In this document: in pieces, positions 32,449 to 41,810 of the stretch
How the letters are laid out: each line of letters starts with the position of its first letter
Numbering within the stretch: position 1 is the stretch's first letter
From: Reichenbachiella carrageenanivorans
GTDB taxonomy: Bacteria; Bacteroidota; Bacteroidia; Cytophagales; Cyclobacteriaceae
Assembly (NCBI RefSeq): GCF_025639805.1
Contig: NZ_CP106735.1
Span: 3,939,501 to 4,003,500 of the forward strand
Reading direction: 5' to 3'
Length of the DNA: 64,000 bases
The notes under the pieces: generated by a model
What the model was told of the DNA's origin: nothing
Databases searched by the model: none
What the model saw: the letters and a program-made list of their open reading frames with translations, nothing else
Translations under genes and position numbers: made by a program

Positions 32449-32904
32449 CTACCAAGTAGTCGCTTTGATTTTCTGAGCAGCTCGCATAATGTCTCTTCTA
32501 CTAATCTGACCTTTGAGAATTCCATTTTGAGTGACTGGAAATCTCCTAAAATAAGTATTCAAAAACTCATTAGCGCAAGCCACCACATCAGTATCCATTT
32601 CTAATGTTTTTACATTCTCAGACATATAATCCTTGACCAGCCCTTTTCCACTTGGCATATTATGATATGAAGACTGCACGAGTACTTTCAAACAATCCTT
32701 TTCAGACAGCATACCTACTAACTCACGTTTTTCATTGAGCACTGGCCCACCAGAGATTCGCTTAGTCAGCATAATATCTATAGCCTGAGCAATCTCCTGA
32801 TCTGGAGTGAAAGTGATCAAATCTGTAGCCATATAGTCAGCAATAGTTTCATACTTAATTGCTTGATCTGAAGCTACACGTGCACCTTTAAAATTCATTA
32901 CCAT
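32449..32904 (-). CDS. CBS-domain protein
   Basis: 151 residues with two CBS domains that commonly bind adenine nucleotides: residues about 18-80 (YMATDLITFTPDQEIAQAID, GGPVLNEKRELVGMLSEKDC) and 90-148 (DYMSENVKTLEMDTDVVACA, RRFPVTQNGILKGQISRRDI). There is no attached catalytic domain. Ends one base after the ruvC stop and is divergent from the rpoD region. Partner unknown; such stand-alone pairs often regulate another enzyme. Confidence 0.9.
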   Translation of the reverse strand: MVMNFKGARVASDQAIKYETIADYMATDLITFTPDQEIAQAIDIMLTKRISGGPVLNEKRELVGMLSEKDCLKVLVQSSYHNMPSGKGLVKDYMSENVKTLEMDTDVVACANEFLNTYFRRFPVTQNGILKGQISRRDIMRAAQKIKATTW

Positions 32905-33047
32905 GGTTGATTTAGTTTAAGGTTGAATATTAGACGAACTCTTATATTACCATAAATTCCATCAATTCGCAAGTAAATTCCTTATAAAATACAATTCCGA
33001 TAGGATTATTGCATTAACTTTTGTAGTTTGACACAAGGTCATGAGTC

Positions 33048-33063
33048 TGGCACTCAGATTGCA
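33048..33063 (+). promoter_or_regulatory. sigma-54 (-24/-12) promoter upstream of rpoD
   Basis: TGGCAC at 33048-33053, five bases, TTGCA at 33059-33063. This fits the sigma-54 consensus TGGCACG-N4-TTGCW at all but one position, with the exact GG-to-GC spacing. Transcription would start near 33074, leaving a leader of about 127 nt to the rpoD ATG. A match of the 11 fixed bases is expected about 0.02-0.03 times by chance in both strands of this window. Confidence 0.6.
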
Positions 33064-33143
33064 ATGGGAACTTTATCTTAAAGAGATGCATTAATTATAT
33101 CAGAATAGTTAATCTCTTATTAGAAATAAACCGTATAAAATAT

Positions 33144-33151
33144 TAAATTTG
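33144..33151 (+). promoter_or_regulatory. housekeeping-type -7 element upstream of rpoD
   Basis: TAAATTTG matches TAnnTTTG 50 bp before the rpoD start codon. No TTTG lies at the expected -33 position, so it is a weak candidate for a second rpoD promoter. Confidence 0.35.
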
Positions 33152-33200
33152 CGCGCTCGTTATTAGCGGGTATTGCCCTAATTAAAGGAAAAAAAATCAT

Positions 33201-34073
33201 ATGAGACAGCTTAAGATCACACAATCGATTACTAACAGACGTGAAAGTCATACGCTTGAGAAGTATTTTACTGAAGTTAGTAGTGTGCCAATGATTACTC
33301 CTGATGAGGAGGTAGAGTTAGCACAAAGAATTAAACAAGGAGATGATCTTGCTCTTGAAAAATTAGTAAAAGCAAACTTGAGGTTCGTAGTGTCAGTAGC
33401 TAAGCAATATCAAAACAGAAGCTTACCTTTGAATGACCTGATCAACGAAGGAAACTTAGGTCTGATCAAAGCAGCTAAGAAATTTGACGAAACGAAAGGA
33501 TTTAAGTTTATTTCATACGCCGTATGGTGGATTCGTCAATCAATCATGCAAGCACTAGCTGAGCAATCCAGAATTGTAAGATTGCCAATGAACAAGTCTG
33601 GTGCAATCAATCAAATCAGAAGAGCTTATGCTGAACTAGAACAAAAATTCGAAAGAGAGCCTACTGAAGAAGAATTGGCTGAAATTTTGGATATGAAGCC
33701 TAGTGAAGTAAGAAACACACTCGGTGCGGAAGTGAAGCAAATGTCTATGGACGCTCCTTTCGGTGAAGACGAGTCTGGTTCGTTGCTTGATGTATTAGAA
33801 AACAAAACGACTGTACCTACAGATGGACAGATGGTATTCAACGATTCGTTGAAAGTAGAAACCATCAGAGCTTTGTCTACTTTGACAGCTAGAGAAAGAG
33901 AAGTCGTAAGAATGAGCTTTGGCATTGGATCTGACAACCCCTTCACCCTAGAGGAGATTGGCGACATTATGGGCTTAACAAGAGAACGTGTAAGACAAAT
34001 CAGAGAAAAGGCACTACAAAAATTAAGAGAGCCATCTAAAAATCAGCGATTGAAAGAGTTCTGCGCTAGCTAA
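33201..34073 (+). CDS. rpoD: primary RNA polymerase sigma factor RpoD/SigA
   Basis: 290-residue sigma-70 of the short Bacteroidetes type: region 1.1 and the non-conserved insert are absent. Region 1.2 (TLEKYFTEVSSVPMITPDEE), region 2 (LVKANLRFVVSVAKQYQN, LINEGNLGLIKAAKKFDETK, FISYAVWWIRQSI for -10 melting), region 3 (RLPMNKSGAINQIRRAYAEL) and region 4 (TAREREVVRMSFG, TLEEIGDIMGLTRERVRQI helix-turn-helix). It recognises the TTTG/TAnnTTTG promoters seen elsewhere in the window. The upstream region carries a sigma-54 promoter match, and a terminator follows 31 bp after the stop. Translation initiates from an A-rich leader (AAAGGAAAAAAAATCATATG). Confidence 0.96.
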   Translation: MRQLKITQSITNRRESHTLEKYFTEVSSVPMITPDEEVELAQRIKQGDDLALEKLVKANLRFVVSVAKQYQNRSLPLNDLINEGNLGLIKAAKKFDETKGFKFISYAVWWIRQSIMQALAEQSRIVRLPMNKSGAINQIRRAYAELEQKFEREPTEEELAEILDMKPSEVRNTLGAEVKQMSMDAPFGEDESGSLLDVLENKTTVPTDGQMVFNDSLKVETIRALSTLTAREREVVRMSFGIGSDNPFTLEEIGDIMGLTRERVRQIREKALQKLREPSKNQRLKEFCAS

Positions 34074-34104
34074 TTAGCTATTGCTAAGTTTAAAATATTA
34101 GAAG

Positions 34105-34128
34105 TCCCGCCTACAGCGGGATTTTTTT
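34105..34128 (+). terminator. intrinsic terminator of rpoD
   Basis: TCCCGC (34105-34110) and GCGGGA (34116-34121) pair around CTACA, followed by seven T. The next 200 bp to the convergent histidine kinase stop contain no gene that I can support. Confidence 0.9.
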
Positions 34129-34331
34129 GTCTCCACATTTTTACGTCACCCCTTCTCAAGTAAAAAACAAATGATCCTCAGGCAAGCCCACGACGCATTA
34201 ACTTTCTAATCGGTTAATTACTTCGACCCGAAGGTTGGGAAATTAAACCCAATGGGCTATCGCCCTGCGATTAAAGCCGTGAAAATACTCGTATATCTCA
34301 TCTAAGGCTCATGAAGCCTCAAAGCAAACCT

Positions 34332-35537
34332 CTAGAACTGGTTTGTAGTATAAAAAGTAAAAGTGGTGCCTTCTTTCTCTTTAGAGGTCACTTTAATTGA
34401 TCCTCCTAAACTTTCTACTAGTTTTTTAACTGTAGCCAGTCCGATACCTGTACCCAGTTCTCCTCTTCGATCTTTCATTCCTGATACAGCAAACAGATCA
34501 AAGGCACGAGCAATAAATTTTTCAGGCATGCCGTCACCATTATCAGACACAATAAAAGTATTAAGCTCTTCTTTTCCCACAATGGAGATATGTACTTTAC
34601 GTTCAGCTTTAGTATTGTACTTCAACCCATTCACAATTAGATTCAGCATTATTTGCATAATAGCAGCTCGGTTAACAGCAATGGTATCCACATTACTTTC
34701 GTAGGTTAAGTTAGAAGCGGATTTAGTGATGGTGATCTCTTTCAAATCAGTCATCAGGTCTGCTACACTTACTTTTTCACTTTTGTGATGAAGTAATTCT
34801 TCGCTATGGTAAAATTCCAAAATACCATCAACATACCGACGTAGCTGATTGGAAGACGAACGCAAATGCACCAAATAGCTTTGGGCGTCTTCCGTCAGCT
34901 TACCTTTGCTCTCTCCTTCCAGCAAATCCGTTAGTGAGCTAATATTAGCTAAAGGAGACTTAAGGTCGTGAGAGACTGTAGCTGCAAACTTTTTCAACTC
35001 CATATTCCTACCAATCAACTGCTCCTGTAGTCGCATCAGTTGGAGATTTTTGTATCGCTGATCAAACAAATTGATCACCTGCTTCGACATGGCTTTCATG
35101 GCTTTGAGCTGATCAGCATTGAGTTTTCTAGGCTTATGATCGTAGACACAAAGCGTCCCCAGCTTGAACCCAGAAGGGTCTACTAAAGGCACCCCCGCAT
35201 AAAAAACAGCCTGCATCTCCGTTACTAGCGGATTATCTACAAATCGTTTATCCTGTCGAGCATCTTCTATAATGGTGATGTCTTCAACGGCATTGATGGC
35301 ATGCCCACAAAAAGAAATAGAGCGAGGAGACTCGCTAACGTCTACACCATGATGCGACTTAAGAAAGTTTCTGTCATGGTCGAGCAAAGTAATTAAAGAA
35401 ATAGGTGTCTGACAGATATAAGCCATCAACGAGGTGATATTGTCATAGCTTTCTTCAGGGATAGTATCTAAGAGTTGGTATTTTTCTACGGCCTTTTGCC
35501 TAAATTTTTCATTACTGGGTAGTTCGGGTTCGATCAT
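34332..35537 (-). CDS. GAF-domain sensor histidine kinase
   Basis: 401 residues, no membrane helix, so cytoplasmic. A GAF domain covers residues about 20-160 (LMAYICQTPISLITLLDHDR, SFCGHAINAVEDITIIEDAR, FYAGVPLVDPSGFKLGTLCV), the form often called phytochrome-like GAF with the FCGHAI motif. HisKA follows with FAATVSHDLKSPLANISSLT, and HATPase_c has LNLIVNGLKYN, VSDNGDGMPEKF and GELGTGIGLATVKKLV. No chromophore Cys is evident. Orphan kinase; no regulator adjacent. Signal unknown. Confidence 0.9.
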   Translation of the reverse strand: MIEPELPSNEKFRQKAVEKYQLLDTIPEESYDNITSLMAYICQTPISLITLLDHDRNFLKSHHGVDVSESPRSISFCGHAINAVEDITIIEDARQDKRFVDNPLVTEMQAVFYAGVPLVDPSGFKLGTLCVYDHKPRKLNADQLKAMKAMSKQVINLFDQRYKNLQLMRLQEQLIGRNMELKKFAATVSHDLKSPLANISSLTDLLEGESKGKLTEDAQSYLVHLRSSSNQLRRYVDGILEFYHSEELLHHKSEKVSVADLMTDLKEITITKSASNLTYESNVDTIAVNRAAIMQIMLNLIVNGLKYNTKAERKVHISIVGKEELNTFIVSDNGDGMPEKFIARAFDLFAVSGMKDRRGELGTGIGLATVKKLVESLGGSIKVTSKEKEGTTFTFYTTNQF

Positions 35538-35698
35538 TCGCTGGTTGTTATCGGTTTTAGCGACCAGAAGCCCATTCTTCTTTCCGCTTAGCTAAATATA
35601 ACTAAATATACGAACAAGCCAACGGCTATGGATTTCATTCATCATGCAGAAATCAGTAGTCCCTGCAAAGATTAGAAATAACGTCCAAACCCCATTCA

Positions 35699-37522
35699 CT
35701 ATCTCACCCTCAACCGCTCTCCTATATCCAGATTGAGATTATCTTTTTGATTCATATCCAAAATCTGCTGAATTGAAACACCATATTTTTTAGAAATTCC
35801 ATACAACGTTTCTCCAGGCTCCACTATATGGAAATTGACTTCTGATTTGTCTGGTTTTTGGGTATTTTCTTTTACTGTACCATGTACGATTAACTTTTGT
35901 CCTAATTTAAGAGAGGTATCATACAGATTATTCCATTCTACTAGGTCTTCTACCGACACGCCCATGCTTTTGGCAATACCGTACAGTGTTTCCCCTTTTG
36001 CCACTACATGACTGGTAATTTCCATAGGTTCATCCAATTCAGACACGGTCTCTATCACTTCATCTATTTGTTCAGTTACTGTTTCTGCTATTTCATCACT
36101 AGCCTCTTTCACTTCCTTTTGTGCTTCCTTTTGTGCTTCCTTTATCGGTGGTATTGGGACGACTGCTACAGGAGCTGTTTTTTTCACAGGAACGGCTTCA
36201 TCCACTTGCATTTTTGGCAATTCCCTATATTCTATTGGCATATTTGCAGGGCGCTTTTTGTGCAGCCACAGCACTCGCCCAGGCTTAATCTCATCGATGG
36301 TAGCCATGCGATTGAGTTTAGCCAATTTCACTAATTTGATCCCAAACTTCTGAGAGACATCCCACAGGGTTTCCTTAGGCTGTACGGTATAAAAATAGAT
36401 CTTAGCCCTATTTCTTTTCGATCGAGTATAATAAATTTCTCCCTCTTTGATGATTGAATTCATATTGAGGTCATTGTATTTGGCAAACCGCTCCGGTGTG
36501 AGATTGGCTTTTTTAGCCAAGGCATTGATACCATCTCCTCTTTTAGCCAAAATAGATGGCAAACCATTGATTTTAATATAGATCGTTCCTGAGATATTCA
36601 GATCCTTATCTATAGTAGGGTATATCTTCACAGCGATCAACCCATCATTACCACCTTCTTCACCCTTTTGCTGAGGCACTGTCCGATCTGTCCTTATTTT
36701 CGGTGCTTTGCCCCTCACTGGCAGCATCACTGAATAGGGCTTTTCGTCTGGTACTTTATTGGCCTTTAGCCATTTATTGTATTTAACTAGCTCTTCTTGA
36801 TCTACTTTGGTTTCTTTGGCTATAGACGAAAGCGTTTTCCCTTTCCCATTTCTATATTCTACCAAGCTCAGCCCTTCCGTACTAGGCCCTCCAGTAATAC
36901 CTTCATAGGCTATTTTGTGTGCCAAAAACCGAATCACATACCAATGCGTCTTACCATCCAGCGTCATGTGCTTCTTTCCAAAATTGCCTTTATCTACATA
37001 CTTGCCTGCTCCACCTCGACCCGTCATGTGCGCCAAAATGGTATATACCCAATTGTCGAAATAGAAGTTATGTCTTTTGAAATATTTGGCAGCACCGTGT
37101 GTGGAAGCCACAATATTGAGACGTTCGTCTACACTACGATCGATCCTGAGACCTACTTCCCTCCCAGTAAAATCCTTGAACTGCCAAAATCCCACAGCAT
37201 TAGACGACGAGACCGCATCTGAAATCAAAGCACTCTCTTGGAGAGCCAAAAATTTGAAATCAGAAGGAATACCCTCTTCTTTAAAAACCTGCTCTATGAT
37301 AGGAAAATAGATACGAGCCCGATCCGCCTTAATCTCCATAAACCTGGGACTCTTTGTGAGAGCATCTACATCTTTTTGAATGTTTCTTCGGGCACCTTCA
37401 GATATTTTGAGTTTCATGTCTCCGAGTGTGATCTCGGACGGTACTCGTACTCGCCTCACATCATCGTCTGCATAGATCGCCGTTGAAAAGAGGCAAACAA
37501 ATAAAAACAAATAGTTTTTCAT
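35699..37522 (-). CDS. lytic transglycosylase with LysM repeats (MltD-like)
   Basis: 607-residue secreted murein enzyme. Signal peptide KNYLFLFVCLFSTAIYA. The SLT domain covers residues about 70-215: IYFPIIEQVFKEEGIPSDF, FLALQESALISDAVSSSNAV (catalytic Glu in QES), GFWQFKDFTGREVGLRID, and the STHGAAKYFKRHNFYFDNW substrate groove. Up to four LysM peptidoglycan-binding repeats follow: near residue 240 (GKTLSSIAKETKVDQEELVK), 390 (KETLWDVSQKFGIKLVKLAK), 505 (GETLYGIAKSMGVSVEDLVE) and 565 (GETLYGISKKYGVSIQQILD). A Glu/Lys-rich linker (EAQKEAQKEVKEASDEIAET) separates them. It overlaps the methyltransferase gene by 4 bp. Confidence 0.92.
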   Translation of the reverse strand: MKNYLFLFVCLFSTAIYADDDVRRVRVPSEITLGDMKLKISEGARRNIQKDVDALTKSPRFMEIKADRARIYFPIIEQVFKEEGIPSDFKFLALQESALISDAVSSSNAVGFWQFKDFTGREVGLRIDRSVDERLNIVASTHGAAKYFKRHNFYFDNWVYTILAHMTGRGGAGKYVDKGNFGKKHMTLDGKTHWYVIRFLAHKIAYEGITGGPSTEGLSLVEYRNGKGKTLSSIAKETKVDQEELVKYNKWLKANKVPDEKPYSVMLPVRGKAPKIRTDRTVPQQKGEEGGNDGLIAVKIYPTIDKDLNISGTIYIKINGLPSILAKRGDGINALAKKANLTPERFAKYNDLNMNSIIKEGEIYYTRSKRNRAKIYFYTVQPKETLWDVSQKFGIKLVKLAKLNRMATIDEIKPGRVLWLHKKRPANMPIEYRELPKMQVDEAVPVKKTAPVAVVPIPPIKEAQKEAQKEVKEASDEIAETVTEQIDEVIETVSELDEPMEITSHVVAKGETLYGIAKSMGVSVEDLVEWNNLYDTSLKLGQKLIVHGTVKENTQKPDKSEVNFHIVEPGETLYGISKKYGVSIQQILDMNQKDNLNLDIGERLRVR

Positions 37523-38160
37523 AATACACGTAAAATCATCAACCCATCTCTGACTGCCAGCAATACATTTTCTACACGCGTATCTTCATGAACTTTCTTG
37601 TTAAACTCTATCAAAGCTAAAGTGTCTTTGTCGTTAGACTTAGGTGTGGTAGTAACTTTTCCACTCCACAAAATATTGTCCGCAATGATAAAACCTCCTG
37701 CATTCATTTTAGGAAGTATCAATTCATAGTAGTTGAGGTAATTAACTTTATCCGCATCGATAAATACCAGGTCAAACCCTTTCTCTATCGTAGGTATCAA
37801 ATCCATGGCATTGCCTATCAGGTATTTCAATTGGTCCGCATACGGCGAGACCTGAAAATACCCCTCAACAATAGGCTCCAATTCCTCATTAACATCTATT
37901 GTAATAAGCTCCCCATCACCCTGTAACCCTTCCGCCATGCACAACGCCGAATACCCTGTATAAGTGCCTATCTCAAGAATGCGATGAGGCCTGATCATAT
38001 GTGAAAGCATAGACAAAATTCGCCCTTGTACATGACCCGATAGCATCCGAGGCCTAAGTACATTCACATGAGTTTCTCTATCTATTTTTTCCAACAGGTC
38101 ATTGGCTGCAGCGGTGTGCCTTGCCGAATAGTCCTGAATGTCTTTTTGTATAAAATCCAA
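37519..38160 (-). CDS. SAM-dependent O-methyltransferase (caffeoyl-CoA type)
   Basis: 213-residue Rossmann methyltransferase of the class I O-methyltransferase family 3. SAM-binding motif ILEIGTYTGYSALCMAEGL, ITIDVNEELEPIVEGYF (acidic ribose ligand), and FDLVFIDADKVNYLNYYE with metal-binding Asp. Homologues methylate catechol or small aromatic acceptors, but the substrate here is unknown. It precedes and overlaps the LysM transglycosylase gene by 4 bp; no obvious functional link. The upstream gene deoxynucleoside kinase is divergent. Confidence 0.9.
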   Translation of the reverse strand: MDFIQKDIQDYSARHTAAANDLLEKIDRETHVNVLRPRMLSGHVQGRILSMLSHMIRPHRILEIGTYTGYSALCMAEGLQGDGELITIDVNEELEPIVEGYFQVSPYADQLKYLIGNAMDLIPTIEKGFDLVFIDADKVNYLNYYELILPKMNAGGFIIADNILWSGKVTTTPKSNDKDTLALIEFNKKVHEDTRVENVLLAVRDGLMILRVL

Positions 38161-38295
38161 TCTACTTCGCTGATCTGAGGTTCAATTTTGATTCAAAAAT
38201 ATATACAAATTGGTAGATCTAAAGGGCTGAAAGAATTTATCCACTTTCCAATTTTGATCCTTAGATTTCTCCACCCACCCATTACCTTTGCTCAC

Positions 38296-38928
38296 ATGGC
38301 TATTCATCCCAAACACATTGCTGTATCTGGCAACATAGGAGCTGGAAAAACCACGCTCACCGAGATGCTTGCTAAACATTATGGTTGGCAAGCCGAATTC
38401 GAAGACGTAGATGACAATCCCTACCTGTCTGACTTCTACAGCGACATGAGCCAGTGGGCTTTTCACTTACAAGTCTATTTTCTAAATAGTCGTTTTGAGC
38501 AGGTAAATAAAGTAAGAGCGGGTGAGCATACGGTGATTCAAGACCGAACCATTTATGAAGATGCTTATATTTTCGCCAAGAGCTTACATCATCAGGGCTA
38601 TTTCAACGACCGCGATTACAATAACTATCTCTCCCTTTTTGAATCTATGATTCAATTTGTAAAGGCACCTGACCTACTCATCTATCTCAAATCCGACATT
38701 GATAAACTGGTCAGGAATATAGAAAAGCGTGGCCGAACATATGAAAGTGCCATTAGGATAGACTACCTACAAGGACTAAATACCCATTACAATGATTGGA
38801 TCTCATCCTATAAAGAAGGTCGACTGCTCGTGATAGATGTAAACCCTCTCGATTTTGTAAACAACCCTGATGACTTTGCATCCATTGTATCAAAAATCGA
38901 TGTAGAGTTGCATGGACTATTCAGCTAA
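38296..38928 (+). CDS. deoxynucleoside kinase
   Basis: 210 residues from the ATG at 38296; an open frame reaches back to 38188 but the added residues overlap the upstream divergent region and do not resemble the family. P-loop IAVSGNIGAGKTTLTEMLAK, then DVDDNPYLSDFYSDMSQWAF with the substrate residues, VIQDRTIYEDAYIFAKSLH (DR motif), and VRNIEKRGRTYESAIRIDYL (lid arginines). It phosphorylates deoxynucleosides for salvage; the exact base preference (A/G type is common in this family) is not decided. Confidence 0.9.
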   Translation: MAIHPKHIAVSGNIGAGKTTLTEMLAKHYGWQAEFEDVDDNPYLSDFYSDMSQWAFHLQVYFLNSRFEQVNKVRAGEHTVIQDRTIYEDAYIFAKSLHHQGYFNDRDYNNYLSLFESMIQFVKAPDLLIYLKSDIDKLVRNIEKRGRTYESAIRIDYLQGLNTHYNDWISSYKEGRLLVIDVNPLDFVNNPDDFASIVSKIDVELHGLFS

Positions 38929-39031
38929 TCATCAACCCATAGCCCCACTCCTCAAAATTTGATGGTATGAATTCCGTTGCGAATCGTATATTGCGAAAAT
39001 CAATAACAATAAAAACAGACCCATTATAGAC

Positions 39032-41050
39032 ATGAGAAAAAAGTTAGCTTATTTATTATTAATCCCGTTGGCGTGGGCATGTACCCCTTCCGCCAAAGAA
39101 GAACAAACTACAGAAGAAACAGACAACTTTGTATGGCAAACCGAACAGTTTGCAGATCTCAAAATGATTCGCTACCAAGTACCCGGTTTCGACAAACTCA
39201 GTTTAGATCAAAAAAAACTAGTTTATTACCTCACACAAGCTGGCCTGTCAGGTCGAGATATTATCTGGGATCAAAATTACCGTCATAACTTGACTATTCG
39301 TACGGCACTGGAAAATATCGTTCGTAATTACACAGGAGATAAAAACAGCGATGAATGGAAGCATTTTTTGGTCTATACCAAAAGAGTTTGGTTTTCTAAT
39401 GGTATTCACCACCATTATTCAATGGCCAAAATAGAACCAGAATTTGGACAGGAATATTTCCAAAGTCTATTATCGGCCACAAACACGACTTTAGACGAAG
39501 AGATTATTCAGGTTATTTTTGATCCAGTGATCGACAACAAAAAAGTGAACCTCAACCCAGAAAAAGGGCTTTTGACTGGGTCGGCTACCAACTTTTATGA
39601 TGCTGATATAACTGCCGAAGAAGTGGATGCTTTCTATGCACAGATTACAGACAAAAATGCAGAAGAGCCCATCTCTTATGGGTTAAACTCGAAACTGATC
39701 CGTGATGAAAATGGGCAATTGCGAGAAGAAATATGGAAATCTGGCGGCATGTATGGATCTGCGATTGATCAAATCATCAGTTGGTTAGAAAAAGCCACAA
39801 CTGTAGCCGAAAACGACGCACAGAAAAAAGGCTTTGAGCTATTGATCGAGTATTACAAAACAGGTTCCCTCAAAACATGGGACGATTACAATGTAGTCTG
39901 GGCAGCAGCAACAGCTGGCGACATCGATTATATTAATGGTTTTGTGGAGGTTTACAACGACCCCAAGGGCTATAGAGGGTCTTACGAATCCATCATTCAA
40001 ATCAATGATTTTGATGCCTCAGCACGCATGAAAGTATTGTCTGAAAATGCCCAATGGTTTGAAGATAACTCTCCTATCATGGATGAGCACAAAAAAGAAA
40101 ATGTAGTAGGTGTAAGCTACAAAGTAGTAAACGTAGCGGGCGAAGCAGGCGATGCCTCCCCATCTACTCCGATTGGGGTAAACCTACCTAACGCCAACTG
40201 GATCAGAGCCAAGCATGGCTCTAAGTCGGTAAGCTTAGGTAATATCATAGATGCATATGACAAAGGAGGTTCTTCTGGCCTCACAGCCGAATTTTCATAT
40301 AACGAAGCTGAACTAGAAAGGGCAAAAAAACACGGTGAAATAGGTGACAAAATGCACACTGCTTTGCACGAAGTGATCGGTCATGCTTCTGGAAGAATCA
40401 ACCCAGGTGTAGGCACTCCAAAAGAAACCTTGAAAAACTACGCTTCTACGATAGAAGAAGGCAGAGCAGATTTGGTAGGCTTGTATTTTTTGATGGACAA
40501 CAAACTAGTAGAACTAGGTCTGATCGAAAGCCTAGAAGTAGGCAAGGAAGAATACGATGGTTATATCAGAAACGGTATGATGTCGCAACTTAGAAGATTG
40601 AAACTAGGAGAAGACATCGAAGAAGCCCACATGAGAAATCGAGCATGGGTATCTGCCTGGGCGTATGAGCAAGGTCAGGCAGACAACGTAATCGAAAGAA
40701 AACAAAAAGAGGGCAATACCTATTTTGTGATCAACGACTATCAAAAACTAAGAGAAATCTTTGGTAGATTGTTGCGCGAAACACAGCGCATGAAATCTGA
40801 AGGCGACTATGAGGCCGCTAAAGCACTCGTAGAAGGCTACGGAGTAAAAGTAGACCCTGAGTTGCATCAGGAAGTACTAAACAGAACAGCCAAACTCAAA
40901 GGGGCTCCATATGGAGGGTTTATCAATCCCGAGCTCGTGCCAATAATGGATGAATCTGGCAACATCACAGACATTACTGTGACCTACCCTGATGATTTTG
41001 CCAAGCAGATGCTAGGTTATAGTGAAAAATATGCGTTCCTGACGAAATAA
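39032..41050 (+). CDS. M49 dipeptidyl-peptidase III-like lipoprotein
   Basis: 672 residues. Predicted lipoprotein signal RKKLAYLLLIPLAWACTPSA with Cys at residue 17. The zinc site shows HTALHEVIGHASGRI (HExxxH: H-E-V-I-G-H) followed by the second motif IEEGRADLVGLYFLM (EExRAD with the zinc Glu), which together define peptidase family M49. The rest fits that family (LLTGSATNFYDADITAEEVD, NLPNANWIRAKHGSKSVSLG, MRNRAWVSAWAYEQGQADN). Members release dipeptides from N-termini of peptides. Lipid anchoring would place it at the periplasm or surface. A terminator hairpin follows 9 bp after the stop. Confidence 0.92.
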   Translation: MRKKLAYLLLIPLAWACTPSAKEEQTTEETDNFVWQTEQFADLKMIRYQVPGFDKLSLDQKKLVYYLTQAGLSGRDIIWDQNYRHNLTIRTALENIVRNYTGDKNSDEWKHFLVYTKRVWFSNGIHHHYSMAKIEPEFGQEYFQSLLSATNTTLDEEIIQVIFDPVIDNKKVNLNPEKGLLTGSATNFYDADITAEEVDAFYAQITDKNAEEPISYGLNSKLIRDENGQLREEIWKSGGMYGSAIDQIISWLEKATTVAENDAQKKGFELLIEYYKTGSLKTWDDYNVVWAAATAGDIDYINGFVEVYNDPKGYRGSYESIIQINDFDASARMKVLSENAQWFEDNSPIMDEHKKENVVGVSYKVVNVAGEAGDASPSTPIGVNLPNANWIRAKHGSKSVSLGNIIDAYDKGGSSGLTAEFSYNEAELERAKKHGEIGDKMHTALHEVIGHASGRINPGVGTPKETLKNYASTIEEGRADLVGLYFLMDNKLVELGLIESLEVGKEEYDGYIRNGMMSQLRRLKLGEDIEEAHMRNRAWVSAWAYEQGQADNVIERKQKEGNTYFVINDYQKLREIFGRLLRETQRMKSEGDYEAAKALVEGYGVKVDPELHQEVLNRTAKLKGAPYGGFINPELVPIMDESGNITDITVTYPDDFAKQMLGYSEKYAFLTK

Positions 41051-41058
41051 AATACCAA

Positions 41059-41098
41059 TGTAGCCCCCCTAAATAGGATCTATTTCAGGGGGTCTACA
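41059..41098 (+). terminator. terminator-like hairpin after the M49 peptidase gene
   Basis: TGTAGCCCCCCT (41059-41070) pairs with AGGGGGTCTACA (41087-41098) with a mismatch. A TTTATTT tract follows. Confidence 0.65.
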
Positions 41099-41125
41099 TT
41101 TATTTAAATAATATAGAATAGCCAA

Positions 41126-41719
41126 ATGGCAGATAAGAAAGAGCAAATACTAGACGCAGCCAAACAACTTTTTGATAGACAAGGCTATGCCAAAACAAGT
41201 GTAGATGACATCTCTCAGGCCGTGGGCATGCGCAAGTCTTCTCTCTACTATTATTTTAAAAACAAAGAAGACCTTTTCATGTGCTCATTTCGAAATGACT
41301 GGCATGAAAAGTTCAAAATCTTCGAAGCCGAAGCCAACAAGGAAAACACCCCCACTCGTAAAATACTGACCTACATTACCCAGTCGCTCAACTACTACGA
41401 AAAGGTGGTCATTCACCACAAAATCCCTGTCAAATCCCTAATAGAAACCAGAAATCTGTACCGATCATTCATCAATAAAATAAATAGAGGAGGGATTGAA
41501 TTTTATATTGAAGCCATCAACGAAGGCATAGAAAACGGTGACTTCAAAGCATGCGAAGTAAACAAAGTAGCCGAATCCCTATTCTTGATAAAATTTTCCA
41601 TTCAGTACGACCAACTCAGCATGTTTATACATACCTACCCTACAGAAGCCGATTGGACGCATATTCGAGAGCAAATTCTTTTTGCCATCAGCCTAGTCTT
41701 AGACGGTATCCGACGGTAG
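41126..41719 (+). CDS. TetR-family transcriptional regulator
   Basis: 197 residues. The N-terminal helix-turn-helix is clear: EQILDAAKQLFDRQGYAKTS, VDDISQAVGMRKSSLYYYFK, NKEDLFMCSFRN. The C-terminal two-thirds is a helical ligand/dimer domain with no recognisable ligand signature. It lies downstream of the M49 gene and its terminator, and 129 bp before a small secreted protein gene; the gap holds a perfect 11-bp inverted repeat (41732-41758) and a looser pair of the same half-sites (41811-41837), a likely operator for this regulator. Confidence 0.93.
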   Translation: MADKKEQILDAAKQLFDRQGYAKTSVDDISQAVGMRKSSLYYYFKNKEDLFMCSFRNDWHEKFKIFEAEANKENTPTRKILTYITQSLNYYEKVVIHHKIPVKSLIETRNLYRSFINKINRGGIEFYIEAINEGIENGDFKACEVNKVAESLFLIKFSIQYDQLSMFIHTYPTEADWTHIREQILFAISLVLDGIRR

Positions 41720-41731
41720 CGGTTAATCTTT

Positions 41732-41758
41732 TTCGAACAAAACAACATTTTGTTCGAA
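41732..41758. promoter_or_regulatory. perfect 11-bp inverted repeat, candidate TetR operator
   Basis: TTCGAACAAAA (41732-41742), spacer CAACA, TTTTGTTCGAA (41748-41758): perfect arms. No U-run on either side, so it is not a simple terminator. Its position after tetR and before the next gene suggests an operator. Confidence 0.55.
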
Positions 41759-41810
41759 TCATCGTTTAGATTTGTAATTATCCCTTTCTGGGATTTTATT
41801 TTGATTGAAA

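Noticed and set aside
34130-34331. Possible RNA gene between rpoD and the GAF kinase
   Set aside because: Only short weak inverted repeats; no tRNA, riboswitch or other RNA consensus could be matched.
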